Positions 1-5,387 of a DNA stretch of 7,003 nt are shown here, piece by piece. Each line of letters starts with the position of its first letter. Within the stretch, counting starts at the first letter, position 1. Location of the stretch: NCBI GenBank assembly GCA_049651845.1, contig JBASCW010000016.1, positions 1-7,003 of the forward strand, written 5' to 3'. Under the pieces are notes generated by a model. That model saw only the letters and a program-made list of their open reading frames with translations. It was not told the DNA's origin and ran no database searches. Both the position numbers and the translations under genes were made by a program. This DNA is from RBG-16-66-20 sp049651845 (GTDB lineage Bacteria > Pseudomonadota > Gammaproteobacteria > Burkholderiales > SG8-39).

Positions 1-135
1 CCGCGACCGTGGCCGCAACGTAACCGCCCAGCAGCAGGAGCACGAACGGTGTCGAGAACCTCAGCGCGAGCTGCGCTCGCGCCGGAGATCCTTTACCTCT
101 TGACGCGCCGGGGCCTCATAGGGGTTATGCAGCAT
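1..135 (-). pseudogene. Partial, apparently frameshifted small membrane protein (N-terminus only)
   Basis: An ATG at 133-135 opens a frame that begins MLHNPYEAPARQEVKD and stops at 61-63. It overlaps the end of the acetyltransferase gene by 11 bp. An NPYEAP or NPYxxP start is a familiar opening of small bacterial membrane proteins. In a second frame (about 115 down to 1) the translation reads LRFSTPFVLLLLGGYVAATV, a good transmembrane helix, but that frame has no ATG, GTG or TTG upstream of the helix. A change of one base (one missing base, or a -1 shift) between roughly 65 and 115 would join the motif to the helix. I infer one gene broken by a frameshift or a sequencing error; two unrelated frames are the alternative. 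A perfect 8-bp hairpin (64-82) lies in the overlap. The rest of the gene is outside the window. Confidence 0.4.
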
Positions 136-622
136 GATTGCCAGTGAGGTCAACCGAGAAGGTTGGAAGGAATCGCCCAGGAATGCTACCCGATTCCTTA
201 CTGCCCGTGAGGACCCCACCCATGGCTATGTAGAAGCGCTCCGCATTGGGATCGCCTTGAATGATCAATTTCGTTCCGCCCATTGTCGACGCGACGGACT
301 TGGCGTGCTCGACGAGAAAGCGACCGACACCTTTACCGATGAACGCAGGCTCCACGAACAATGCGTCAAGCTCGTATTCTGTCCTGCTCTGACGTACAAG
401 GGCATAGAAGCCAACGATGCGCCGAGCACTCTCCAGAACGAAGAAACGCATTCGCTCGGACAGCAATTGTTCCTCACCATAAGACAGCTCCGCCCGGCAC
501 GCCTGAAGGAACTCAGACGAATAGCCCCAATGTGCTTTGGACCGCAAAGCAAGCTCGCTCAGCAGGCGCGCCTCATCGACGCGCGCTGGACGGATCAGAT
601 TGTCTTCAGATGACGTCTTCAT
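125..622 (-). CDS. GNAT family N-acetyltransferase
   Basis: The 165-residue product should transfer an acetyl group from acetyl-CoA to an amine; the substrate is unknown. The size is typical of a single GNAT domain. The acetyl-CoA pyrophosphate-binding signature is visible as IGKGVGRFLVEHA at about residues 95-107, after the strand ELDALFVEP. DPNAERFY (124-131) is the usual late GNAT segment carrying a tyrosine, and the tail IPGRFLPTFSVDL is common in one cassette-borne GNAT group. The ATG at 622 was chosen; the only upstream option is a TTG inside the attC core. There is no clear Shine-Dalgarno sequence, and the ATG lies only a few bases from the core. Acetyltransferases are among the commonest integron cargo, including aminoglycoside-modifying ones, but nothing here points to a drug substrate. 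The stop TAA lies in a core-like GTTATGC, and the next frame overlaps the 3' end. Confidence 0.88.
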   Translation of the reverse strand: MKTSSEDNLIRPARVDEARLLSELALRSKAHWGYSSEFLQACRAELSYGEEQLLSERMRFFVLESARRIVGFYALVRQSRTEYELDALFVEPAFIGKGVGRFLVEHAKSVASTMGGTKLIIQGDPNAERFYIAMGGVLTGSKESGSIPGRFLPTFSVDLTGNHAA

Positions 623-625
623 GTT

Positions 626-692
626 GCACAACGCTCGGGTTCAGGCGCGGCGGCGCGTCAGCGCCGACGTCGCCTGGAACCCGTGGTTATGT
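626..692 (-). repeat. attC site 1 (DUF1801 / GNAT junction)
   Basis: 67 bp, from GCACAAC (626-632) to GTTATGT (686-692). The inner arms at 637-647 and 671-682 pair as GGGTTCAGGCG with CGCCTGGAACCC, leaving one unpaired base. Such an extrahelical base is typical of folded attC and sets strand choice by the integrase. The right core matches the start core of the DUF1801 cassette (GTTATGT), so this is that cassette's own attC. Confidence 0.92.
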
Positions 693-1137
693 GTTTACTT
701 TCAACAGTACGGTTGTTTTGCCTTTTGTTGAGATGGTAGGTGAGTGCCATTGAAACACAATGGCTCAACTCCTTTACTGGCACCTTGTCTTTAACATTGA
801 AGATAATGCTTCGGTTTCCACCGAACTCGAATTGGCCTCGATACATTTCTTTGAAGGAATCCACCAGTGTTGTCTGGCAGTGAAAGTACATGGCGTACCT
901 GCCTTCTTGAGACTTTATCTGATCGATGCGGACCAGACTGCCACTTTGGGTTTGCGTGGTGAGGTAACTGGGTTGGCCCCACTTCAGGGTTTCTTCCAGC
1001 TCGCCCACGCCGTTTGTTCTTGACGCGACATCAAGTATCAGTTGGCGAAGGAATATTAGTTTCGATTTGATTTCTTTCGGATAGGTCTCGAAGACGGCCG
1101 CAACCTCCGCGCTCTCAATGTTCTTGTGTTTGGCCAT
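658..1137 (-). CDS. DUF1801 domain-containing protein
   Basis: The 159-residue product matches the DUF1801 (YdhG-like) pattern as I remember it. It has an N-terminal helix FETYPKEIKSKLIFLRQLIL (about 16-35), then LEETLKWGQPSYLT (47-60), a strand pair RYAMYFHCQTTLVDSFKEMY (80-99) and a closing RSIIFNV. The biochemical role of the family is not established; it is a small cytoplasmic alpha/beta protein often seen in environmental cassettes. The ATG at 1137 was preferred to one at 1167 because GGAGG lies 6 bases ahead, while the 1167 codon sits inside the attC core. The 3' end runs through the core into attC1 and stops at 658, so about the last dozen residues (HITTGSRRRRR) are encoded by the recombination site and form a basic tail that is probably not part of the fold. 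Confidence 0.85.
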   Translation of the reverse strand: MAKHKNIESAEVAAVFETYPKEIKSKLIFLRQLILDVASRTNGVGELEETLKWGQPSYLTTQTQSGSLVRIDQIKSQEGRYAMYFHCQTTLVDSFKEMYRGQFEFGGNRSIIFNVKDKVPVKELSHCVSMALTYHLNKRQNNRTVESKHITTGSRRRRR

Positions 1138-1143
1138 TCCTTG

Positions 1144-1148
1144 CCTCC
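1144..1148 (-). promoter_or_regulatory. Ribosome binding site of the DUF1801 gene
   Basis: GGAGG on the minus strand, 6 bases before the ATG at 1137. It decides the start against the upstream in-frame ATG that lies in the attC core. Confidence 0.75.
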
Positions 1149-1163
1149 CGGTCTCACGAAAAC

Positions 1164-1235
1164 ACATAACGTCCGGCGTTCAGCGGCGGGCGGGCGCGCA
1201 GCGCGAAACCCGTCCGCTTGAACGCGTGGTTAGGG
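1164..1235 (-). repeat. attC site 2 (GGDEF / DUF1801 junction)
   Basis: 72 bp, from ACATAAC (1164-1170) to GTTAGGG (1229-1235). The arms CGTTCAGCGG (1177-1186) and CCGCTTGAACG (1214-1224) pair with a single extra base, the normal attC architecture. The right core ends in G rather than a pyrimidine. It differs from the start core of the GGDEF cassette (GTTGGAG), so the pair has diverged. Confidence 0.9.
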
Positions 1236-2243
1236 CGCGATGATCATCTGCTCAAAGTGACAGACCTGATTCCTTCCGCGCCGTTTAGCCTCGTAAAGGG
1301 CTCGGTCAGCCTGGAACAGGAGCGTTGACGCGAGGGTTTTGATGTTGTTTGTGGGCTCTTTCAGAGCGGCGGTGACGGTGGCGACACCGATACTGGCGGT
1401 CACCGAGCAGTCATGCGTGTCGGCCTGCGCGATCCTGGCACGCACCTTTTCAGCTACCGTCAGGCTTGCAGATGGGTCGGCTTGGGGGAGTACGACCGAG
1501 AACTCCTCGCCGCCATACCGGGCCGCGTAATCGTTTCCGCGGACAGTCGCTTGAAGCGCTGCGGCCGCTGCAACCAGGACGTCGTCGCCCTTGGAGTGGC
1601 CCAACGTGTCGTTGATCTTCTTGAAATGGTCCAGGTCCACCAACATTACAGACAGCCGCTCCTTCCTCCGAACCGCGTTGGCGAGGCTCCATTCAAGGTG
1701 TCCATCGAAGGCGTGACGATTGAACAGGTTCGTGAGCCCATCTCGAATGACGAGTCGGGTCAGGTTGGCATTGGCCGTCTTCAGTTCGTCGGCCTGCTGT
1801 TCCAATTTCGCTTCGACCCTCTTGAGTTCAGTTACCTCGTTGTGGGCACCGAGCATTCTGATGGGCTTGCCGGAAGCATCGCGGATCGCCAGACCACGGC
1901 AACGGACCCAGACCGTGGAGCCGTCGGCGTGCTTATATCGCACGAGTTGCTCATATGGGTGTTTCGGGTCGGCGCAGTGCGCCCGAAAATTCTTCAGCGC
2001 CGTCTGTAGATCGTCGGGATTGATCAAATCCTGCCATTCGTTGGCCAGGTGCTTCTTGTCCGCCGGGTCGTAGCCGAGAATCTGCCAGAACCGCGGGCTC
2101 AGCCATTCGTTTTCAGGGGCTTCCAAATCCCAGTACCAGAGCCCATCCAGCGAGCTCTCCTGCAGAAAGTCAAAGATTGTTCGCTCATTTTGAACGAGCG
2201 CGTACAGCTCCCTCTTGAGATAGTGATCGCCCTTGATTGTCAT
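1230..2243 (-). CDS. PAS-GGDEF diguanylate cyclase
   Basis: The 337-residue product should condense two GTP into cyclic di-GMP, the messenger controlling biofilm and motility. Residues about 25-142 form a PAS_3-type sensor domain: WYWDLEAPENEWLSPRFWQ, ILGYDP, HADGSTVWVRCRG and the closing GAHNEVTELKRVE. A short coiled-coil linker (about 143-164) leads into the GGDEF domain: DGLTNLFNRHAF (168-179), DLDHFKKINDTLGH (203-216), the active-site loop GGEEF at 244-248, and ASIG. RGND at 235-238 sits five residues before GGEEF, the position of the RxxD product-inhibition site, so both catalytic and allosteric motifs look intact. No membrane segment or signal peptide is seen, so the enzyme should be cytoplasmic with an unknown input. 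The ATG at 2243 has GGAG 9 bases upstream; a longer frame to 2303 only reads attC. The TAA stop overlaps the attC2 core. This is an unusually large cassette gene. Confidence 0.95.
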   Translation of the reverse strand: MTIKGDHYLKRELYALVQNERTIFDFLQESSLDGLWYWDLEAPENEWLSPRFWQILGYDPADKKHLANEWQDLINPDDLQTALKNFRAHCADPKHPYEQLVRYKHADGSTVWVRCRGLAIRDASGKPIRMLGAHNEVTELKRVEAKLEQQADELKTANANLTRLVIRDGLTNLFNRHAFDGHLEWSLANAVRRKERLSVMLVDLDHFKKINDTLGHSKGDDVLVAAAAALQATVRGNDYAARYGGEEFSVVLPQADPSASLTVAEKVRARIAQADTHDCSVTASIGVATVTAALKEPTNNIKTLASTLLFQADRALYEAKRRGRNQVCHFEQMIIAP

Positions 2244-2252
2244 GCCAGCGCG

Positions 2253-2342
2253 CTCCAACGTGGAGGTGTGCCGCGCGCCGCAGCACGGCCTTTGAACAAA
2301 CACGGTGGCTCGCGGCGCGTCAGCACCACCGCCAGGTTAGAT
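2253..2342 (-). repeat. attC site 3 (unknown protein / GGDEF junction)
   Basis: 90 bp, from CTCCAAC (2253-2259) to GTTAGAT (2336-2342). The left arm, running from GTGGAGGTG to CGCGCCGC, pairs imperfectly with the right arm, running from GCGGCGCG to CACCACCGCC. The left core departs from consensus at its first base and provides the GGAG of the downstream gene's ribosome binding site. Confidence 0.85.
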
Positions 2343-2345
2343 GGC

Positions 2346-2720
2346 CTATGCATATTTGAGGTCGTCCCAAGGCTGAGCAGCGCTGCCGTACTCGTCCAGC
2401 AGCGACTGCTCTTCATCGGTGAGTGGCTGCGCAAAGAGGAATTCAGGCTCCCAATAGTCGAAAACGCGTGACGTCACAGGTAGGAGCCCAATTCCCATTT
2501 GAAGCACTTCATCGAGTTTCCCGGGTGCTCGATCTTCTGGGCCATCGAACCACGCCAGTTCGGGGCGAACGTTGACGCAGCGTTCAAATACTTTGGCGTT
2601 CACCAAATCAGACCCGAGGCCCAACACCTTTACTACACCGTAGAGATTCTCGGGGCCACGCTTTACTGAATACACCCCGCCAGCGACTGGCTCGATCCCT
2701 CGCGTCATTTGAGTGGCCAT
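2346..2720 (-). CDS. Hypothetical protein, possibly Imm26-like
   Basis: A 124-residue protein that I do not recognise with confidence. It is soluble, without signal peptide or membrane segment, and acidic near the C-terminus (TDEEQSLLDEYG at 101-112). The layout GGVYSVKRGPENLYGVVKVLGLG (14-36), then PVTSRVFDYWEPEFL (81-95), recalls the opening and middle of Imm26-type immunity proteins, whose N-terminus reads roughly 'GDxY-x-GxVL'. This is only a resemblance by eye. The ATG at 2718-2720 lies inside the attC core (GTTGATG). An alternative ATG at 2705 would remove five residues. Neither has a good Shine-Dalgarno sequence. If the first start is used, the bases ahead of it belong to the neighbouring cassette, so translation could change with cassette order. 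Confidence 0.75.
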   Translation of the reverse strand: MATQMTRGIEPVAGGVYSVKRGPENLYGVVKVLGLGSDLVNAKVFERCVNVRPELAWFDGPEDRAPGKLDEVLQMGIGLLPVTSRVFDYWEPEFLFAQPLTDEEQSLLDEYGSAAQPWDDLKYA

Positions 2721-2780
2721 CAACGTAGAGCTAAGGGGCGGGCCGCTTGCGGCACGTCCCGCTCGAGCGCCGGGTTGGGC
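2718..2780 (-). repeat. attC site 4 (GFA / unknown protein junction)
   Basis: 63 bp, from CATCAAC (2718-2724) to GTTGGGC (2774-2780). Imperfect arms GAGCTAAGGGGCGGGCCGC and GCGGCACGTCCCGCTCGAGC pair with mismatches. The right core is identical to the start core of the GFA cassette. The left core contains the start codon of the following gene. Confidence 0.88.
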
Positions 2781-2789
2781 GTCGGGTGC

Positions 2790-3137
2790 TCAAAGGCTGC
2801 GCCCATCAAAATGACCCATCTTGATGGGTGACAAGTCGACACCATCCAAGCAGCGGGCGTTGATTGCAACCATGTAGTTACCAGAAGGCGCTATACCTTC
2901 ACTATATGGCGCACACCCGCACTTGGTGCAGTAGCGATGTTTAATGGTGTGCTTGTTGAATGTGTATGTGCTCATGCCGTCCTCGGAGGTGAGCAAACGA
3001 AAATTCTCGCGGGGAATAAACCAGTGAAGCGAACCGCGCTTGCTACAAATAGAGCAATTGCACTCCATGATTTTCTCTAGATTTCCTTCGGCTTCGAACG
3101 CGACCTTCCCACAGTGGCAGCTACCTTTGTATATCAT
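2790..3137 (-). CDS. GFA family (glutathione-dependent formaldehyde-activating-like) zinc protein
   Basis: The 115-residue product is a full-length GFA/CENP-V fold protein. The zinc ligands are in the expected order: CHCG (residues 7-10), CNCSIC (26-31) and CTKCGC (70-75), with RYC and KCG spacing as in the family. Structural zinc binding is therefore likely. The named activity, adduct formation between glutathione and formaldehyde, is demonstrated for few members and is disputed, so the reaction here is unknown. The usual C-terminal FDGR is present as HFDGRSL. The ATG at 3137 is supported by AAAGGA 8 bases upstream. Unlike its neighbours, this cassette has a 66-bp leader between attC and start codon, holding a small hairpin. 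The stop lies 10 bp from the attC4 core. Confidence 0.92.
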   Translation of the reverse strand: MIYKGSCHCGKVAFEAEGNLEKIMECNCSICSKRGSLHWFIPRENFRLLTSEDGMSTYTFNKHTIKHRYCTKCGCAPYSEGIAPSGNYMVAINARCLDGVDLSPIKMGHFDGRSL

Positions 3138-3145
3138 TGGGTCGT

Positions 3146-3151
3146 TCCTTT
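3146..3151 (-). promoter_or_regulatory. Ribosome binding site of the GFA gene
   Basis: AAAGGA on the minus strand, 8 bases before the ATG at 3137. It is one of the few strong ribosome binding sites in this array. Confidence 0.7.
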
Positions 3152-3167
3152 CGATGATTTCGTTTCA

Positions 3168-3189
3168 GGCCTTTGGTATTCCAATGGCC
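3168..3189 (-). promoter_or_regulatory. Hairpin in the 5' leader of the GFA gene
   Basis: GGCCTTTGG and CCAATGGCC form a 9-bp stem with one mismatch around the loop TATT, within the 66-bp leader. No run of T follows on the minus strand, so it is not a standard terminator. It may be a regulatory or mRNA-stabilising structure, or chance. Confidence 0.35.
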
Positions 3190-3203
3190 CCCGGTTCTCT
3201 GAC

Positions 3204-3265
3204 GCCCAACGTAAAGTTGAGGGGCGCGCCGCTTTTGACGCGTCCGCTCGAACGCCATGTTGGGC
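3204..3265 (-). repeat. attC site 5 (SRPBCC / GFA junction)
   Basis: 62 bp, bounded by perfect consensus cores GCCCAAC (3204-3210) and GTTGGGC (3259-3265). The inner arms GTTGAGGGGCGCG and CGCGTCCGCTCGAAC pair imperfectly around a TTTT-containing loop. This is the most canonical attC of the window. Confidence 0.96.
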
Positions 3266-3275
3266 GTAACTGTGT

Positions 3276-3725
3276 CTACACAGCCCGTTGTTCTTCAAGC
3301 AAGGCCTTTAAGCGCGCAAGATCGTTTCGGTTCGCCCGGCGCATAGCCATTACTATAAATGGGGCAAACCAGCGTGAAAAACCCGTGGGGTATCCGTGAT
3401 TGCGGAGGGTCATGCGCGTGCCATTCTGTACCGAGGGTTCCCAGGTGTAAGTTGTTTCCATCGGAAACGGTCCCTCGGCAGTGCGCATGACAAGGCGCTT
3501 GTGGGGGATGTGCTCGGCTATTTCGTATGTGTACGCCATGCGCTTACCGAGAAAGTGCGCGATGAACGCCACCTTGGAGCCGGTGCGCAATGGCGGCGAC
3601 GACTTCCACTCAGCGGATTCGATATTGACATACCACCGGGGGGCGTTATCAGGATTCGCTGCGTAATCCGCGACCAACTCGCGCGGACATGCAATTGTGA
3701 TTTCGGTTAGAACATCAACGGACAC
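3276..3725 (-). CDS. SRPBCC family protein (polyketide cyclase/START-like fold)
   Basis: The 149-residue product has the START/Bet v1 helix-grip layout. A first strand VDVLTEITIACPRELVADYAAN leads into the short helices, then WYVNIESAEWKSSPPLRTGSKVAF with the family's GS turn, strands YTYEIAEHIPHKRLVMRTAEGPFPMETTYTWEP, then TRMTLRNHG and a long C-terminal helix (about 118-146). Members bind hydrophobic ligands or act as cyclases; the ligand here is unknown. The protein is probably cytoplasmic. GTG at 3725 was chosen because AAGGAG lies 7 bases upstream; the frame is open to 3830 but that part translates the attC. The TAG stop lies 10 bp beyond the attC5 core. Confidence 0.88.
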   Translation of the reverse strand: MSVDVLTEITIACPRELVADYAANPDNAPRWYVNIESAEWKSSPPLRTGSKVAFIAHFLGKRMAYTYEIAEHIPHKRLVMRTAEGPFPMETTYTWEPSVQNGTRMTLRNHGYPTGFSRWFAPFIVMAMRRANRNDLARLKALLEEQRAV

Positions 3726-3732
3726 AGCGATA

Positions 3733-3738
3733 CTCCTT
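3733..3738 (-). promoter_or_regulatory. Ribosome binding site of the SRPBCC gene
   Basis: AAGGAG on the minus strand, 7 bases before the GTG at 3725. It fixes this non-ATG start and excludes the upstream ATG at 3830, which would translate the attC. Confidence 0.8.
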
Positions 3739-3748
3739 GGTTGCTGAC

Positions 3749-3826
3749 GTCCAACGTTCGCAATGACGCGCACTGATCGGCGCGCGTAGCGGCGCCGAAC
3801 AAGTGTCGCTGTCCATTGCGTTGACC
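3749..3826 (-). repeat. attC site 6 (secreted protein / SRPBCC junction)
   Basis: 78 bp, from GTCCAAC (3749-3755) to a degenerate GTTGACC (3820-3826). The arms CGCAATGACGCGCACT and AGTGTCGCTGTCCATTGCG, and further in CGGCG, pair with bulges. The right core does not match the start core of the secreted-protein cassette (GTTAGAC), suggesting mutation of the far core, which is not the crossover point. Confidence 0.82.
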
Positions 3827-3838
3827 TCATCCGCTGAG

Positions 3839-4264
3839 CTACTTGTTGCTGACCTTGTACGCTCGCGTATCAACAATGTATGTATGCGAGTCACCCTGAT
3901 TTGCAAGAGGCGTGAAAATCGTAATTGCCCTTGTATCCGGTACTTCAAAGTTCACCTTTAGCGTAATTTTTTCCGTTCCTCGCTGAACCACTTCAGTGAC
4001 GTATGCAAGGGGTTGGAAACCCGACTCTCCACGTTGAACTACGAGAGAAAGTGTGCCGGATTCCTTAGCCATCGTGTATTCAACGTCCACCGCTAGCGAC
4101 ACGCGCTGGCCTATGAATAGTGACTCCGACACATCTGGGACGATCCGCAATATCTTGACGGATGACCCAGACGAGCTTTCGGAAGGCGACGTTGACTGGG
4201 CGACGCATAGGACTGGCAGACTAGTCGCGAGAAACAGAACGAAACCTGTGGCCAATTGGCGCAT
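3839..4264 (-). CDS. Secreted hypothetical protein
   Basis: A 141-residue product of unknown function. Residues 1-22 are a clear Sec signal peptide: MRQ, a hydrophobic core LATGFVLFLATSLPVL, then CVAQ. Cleavage after CVA is likely. The cysteine at 20 is preceded by leucine rather than Gly/Ala/Ser, so a lipoprotein is less likely. A Ser-rich linker (24-35) follows, and the rest is predicted by eye as beta-rich (SLAVDVEY, TLSLVVQRG, KITLKVNFEVP, AITIFTPL), perhaps one Ig-like domain in the periplasm. The ATG at 4264 is preferred to a TTG at 4273. No ribosome binding site stands out and the start lies 13 bp from the attC core. Secreted proteins of unknown function are frequent cassette cargo. 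Confidence 0.82.
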   Translation of the reverse strand: MRQLATGFVLFLATSLPVLCVAQSTSPSESSSGSSVKILRIVPDVSESLFIGQRVSLAVDVEYTMAKESGTLSLVVQRGESGFQPLAYVTEVVQRGTEKITLKVNFEVPDTRAITIFTPLANQGDSHTYIVDTRAYKVSNK

Positions 4265-4277
4265 GGCTACCAATGAG

Positions 4278-4334
4278 GTCTAACGTAAAAGTGAGCGGCG
4301 GCTGAAAGCCGTCCGCTCGACCGCCGGGTTGGGC
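4278..4334 (-). repeat. attC site 7 (HEPN / secreted protein junction)
   Basis: 57 bp, the shortest here, from GTCTAAC (4278-4284) to GTTGGGC (4328-4334). The arms GTGAGCGGCGGCT and AGCCGTCCGCTCGAC fold round a GAA loop with unpaired bases. The right core equals the start core of the HEPN cassette, so this is that cassette's attC. Confidence 0.94.
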
Positions 4335-4346
4335 GTCAGGCAGCGA

Positions 4347-5276
4347 TCACGAGAAGATAATCCCATCCAGGTACTCCTCGCGCTGCTTGCCATCGAAAGT
4401 GGCCACGAGTGACTCATCGGAGAGTATCGCTACCAGGGAACGACTGACGAGGCTCTCTAGGCGCACGATCAGTTCTTGCGACTCGTCTGCGCGTAACTTG
4501 GCCAGCCGAAAGCCATGAACAATCTTAGAACGCCACGAGTAACTCGTTTTGACTTGAGAAAAGAGCTCCTTGGATTCGGTGGTATCTGAGCCGAGAAACA
4601 ACGCGATCCGCTGCGAGAGGCGAAAAGTTATTTCACGCGCGCCTTCTGGGCCGAATAGGCTTTCAAGCACAAGCCACATTATCAGAAAGCGCAGCGTCCA
4701 CCCTTGCTCCATCAGCGCGCGCATGGTTGATTGCGTCGCGGTGCGGAGCGTGCCGTCCTGTGGCAGCGTGTTTAGTGCATTAAATAGAAAGCGCACACGT
4801 TCAAAGTCTTCAAGCTCGTAAGCATCGTCCACGTACTCGGGGAGTGGACATATCGGATCGTACTTTTCGATTTGACGAATAACCCACTCGGGTTTGTGAT
4901 TCACAGCGTGCGCTACTTCTCGGAAGTGTAAGGAAGTCGAGCGTACGAGCCAGAATGAAAGAAAGACGTTGCGGATTATTTCTACGCTGGTCTCTTGAAT
5001 CGATCGTCGTTCATCTCCTTTCCACTCCGGATCGGGATGCCCAAGAGAGTCCGCTTCATACTCCACAGCAACGCAGTACTCAGCGATGTCGTCTTCGAGA
5101 GCTTTGCGAAGTCGCGGCCTCAGAATGTCAACACTCTCTTCGGATTGGTCCGATAACACCCAGTCGGGCACACGACGGAAGGATGTGCGCTCGTTAAGCT
5201 TGTAAGGCAATTGGAGGCCTGCCGGCAGGTGCCAGAAGTTTCGTACAGGAGCAATGGTTAGCCACGGCTCAGGCAT
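4347..5276 (-). CDS. ApeA-like HEPN domain protein, candidate RNase effector
   Basis: The 309-residue product has a C-terminal HEPN domain of the ApeA-like type (roughly 185-285). The tell-tale string is SQRIALFLGSD followed by TSYSWRSKIVHGFRLAK. In it R249 and H254 form the RX4H motif that, in HEPN RNases, builds the active site at a dimer interface. The N-terminal 180 residues are unfamiliar, with a helical stretch around 92-115 (SIQETSVEIIRNVFLSFWLV). ApeA and relatives are anti-phage effectors that stop translation by RNA cleavage, so a defence role is plausible, though other HEPN proteins bind RNA without cutting it. No antitoxin or sensor gene lies beside it, so it would have to act alone. 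The ATG at 5276 was chosen over one at 5345, which reads attC; the ribosome binding site is weak (GGA 5 bases ahead). It is probably cytosolic. Confidence 0.85.
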   Translation of the reverse strand: MPEPWLTIAPVRNFWHLPAGLQLPYKLNERTSFRRVPDWVLSDQSEESVDILRPRLRKALEDDIAEYCVAVEYEADSLGHPDPEWKGDERRSIQETSVEIIRNVFLSFWLVRSTSLHFREVAHAVNHKPEWVIRQIEKYDPICPLPEYVDDAYELEDFERVRFLFNALNTLPQDGTLRTATQSTMRALMEQGWTLRFLIMWLVLESLFGPEGAREITFRLSQRIALFLGSDTTESKELFSQVKTSYSWRSKIVHGFRLAKLRADESQELIVRLESLVSRSLVAILSDESLVATFDGKQREEYLDGIIFS

Positions 5277-5296
5277 TTGCGTCCGTTTACTCTGAC

Positions 5297-5386
5297 GCCC
5301 AACGTAGAAGCCACGGGCGCGCGCCCGCTGACTCCTGCACAGCACCGCCGCTCGCGCGCGCGTCCGCGTGGGCTGCCAGGTTAAAT
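5297..5386 (-). repeat. attC site 8 (small unknown / HEPN junction)
   Basis: 90 bp, from GCCCAAC (5297-5303) to GTTAAAT (5380-5386). It has GC-rich arms and a central segment AGCACCGCCGCTCGCGCGCG (5341-5360) shared exactly with attC9. It belongs to a long attC subtype, together with sites 9 and 10. Confidence 0.92.
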
Positions 5387-5387
5387 G

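Noticed and set aside
64..82. Perfect GC-rich hairpin as a transcription terminator
   Set aside because: No T run follows on either strand, and it lies in a probable coding region.
53..130. A possible attC left of the acetyltransferase gene, from GAGAACC to GTTATGC
   Set aside because: The left end is not a core heptamer and the flanks do not pair; only the GTTATGC resembles a core. It is kept as a finding, not as an attC feature.
134..613. Plus-strand open frame of 159 codons opposite the acetyltransferase gene
   Set aside because: It is antisense to a clear GNAT gene, and its translation shows no domain.
1413..2009. Plus-strand open frame of 198 codons opposite the GGDEF gene
   Set aside because: The minus strand encodes a complete PAS-GGDEF protein; the plus frame is a shadow caused by codon bias.
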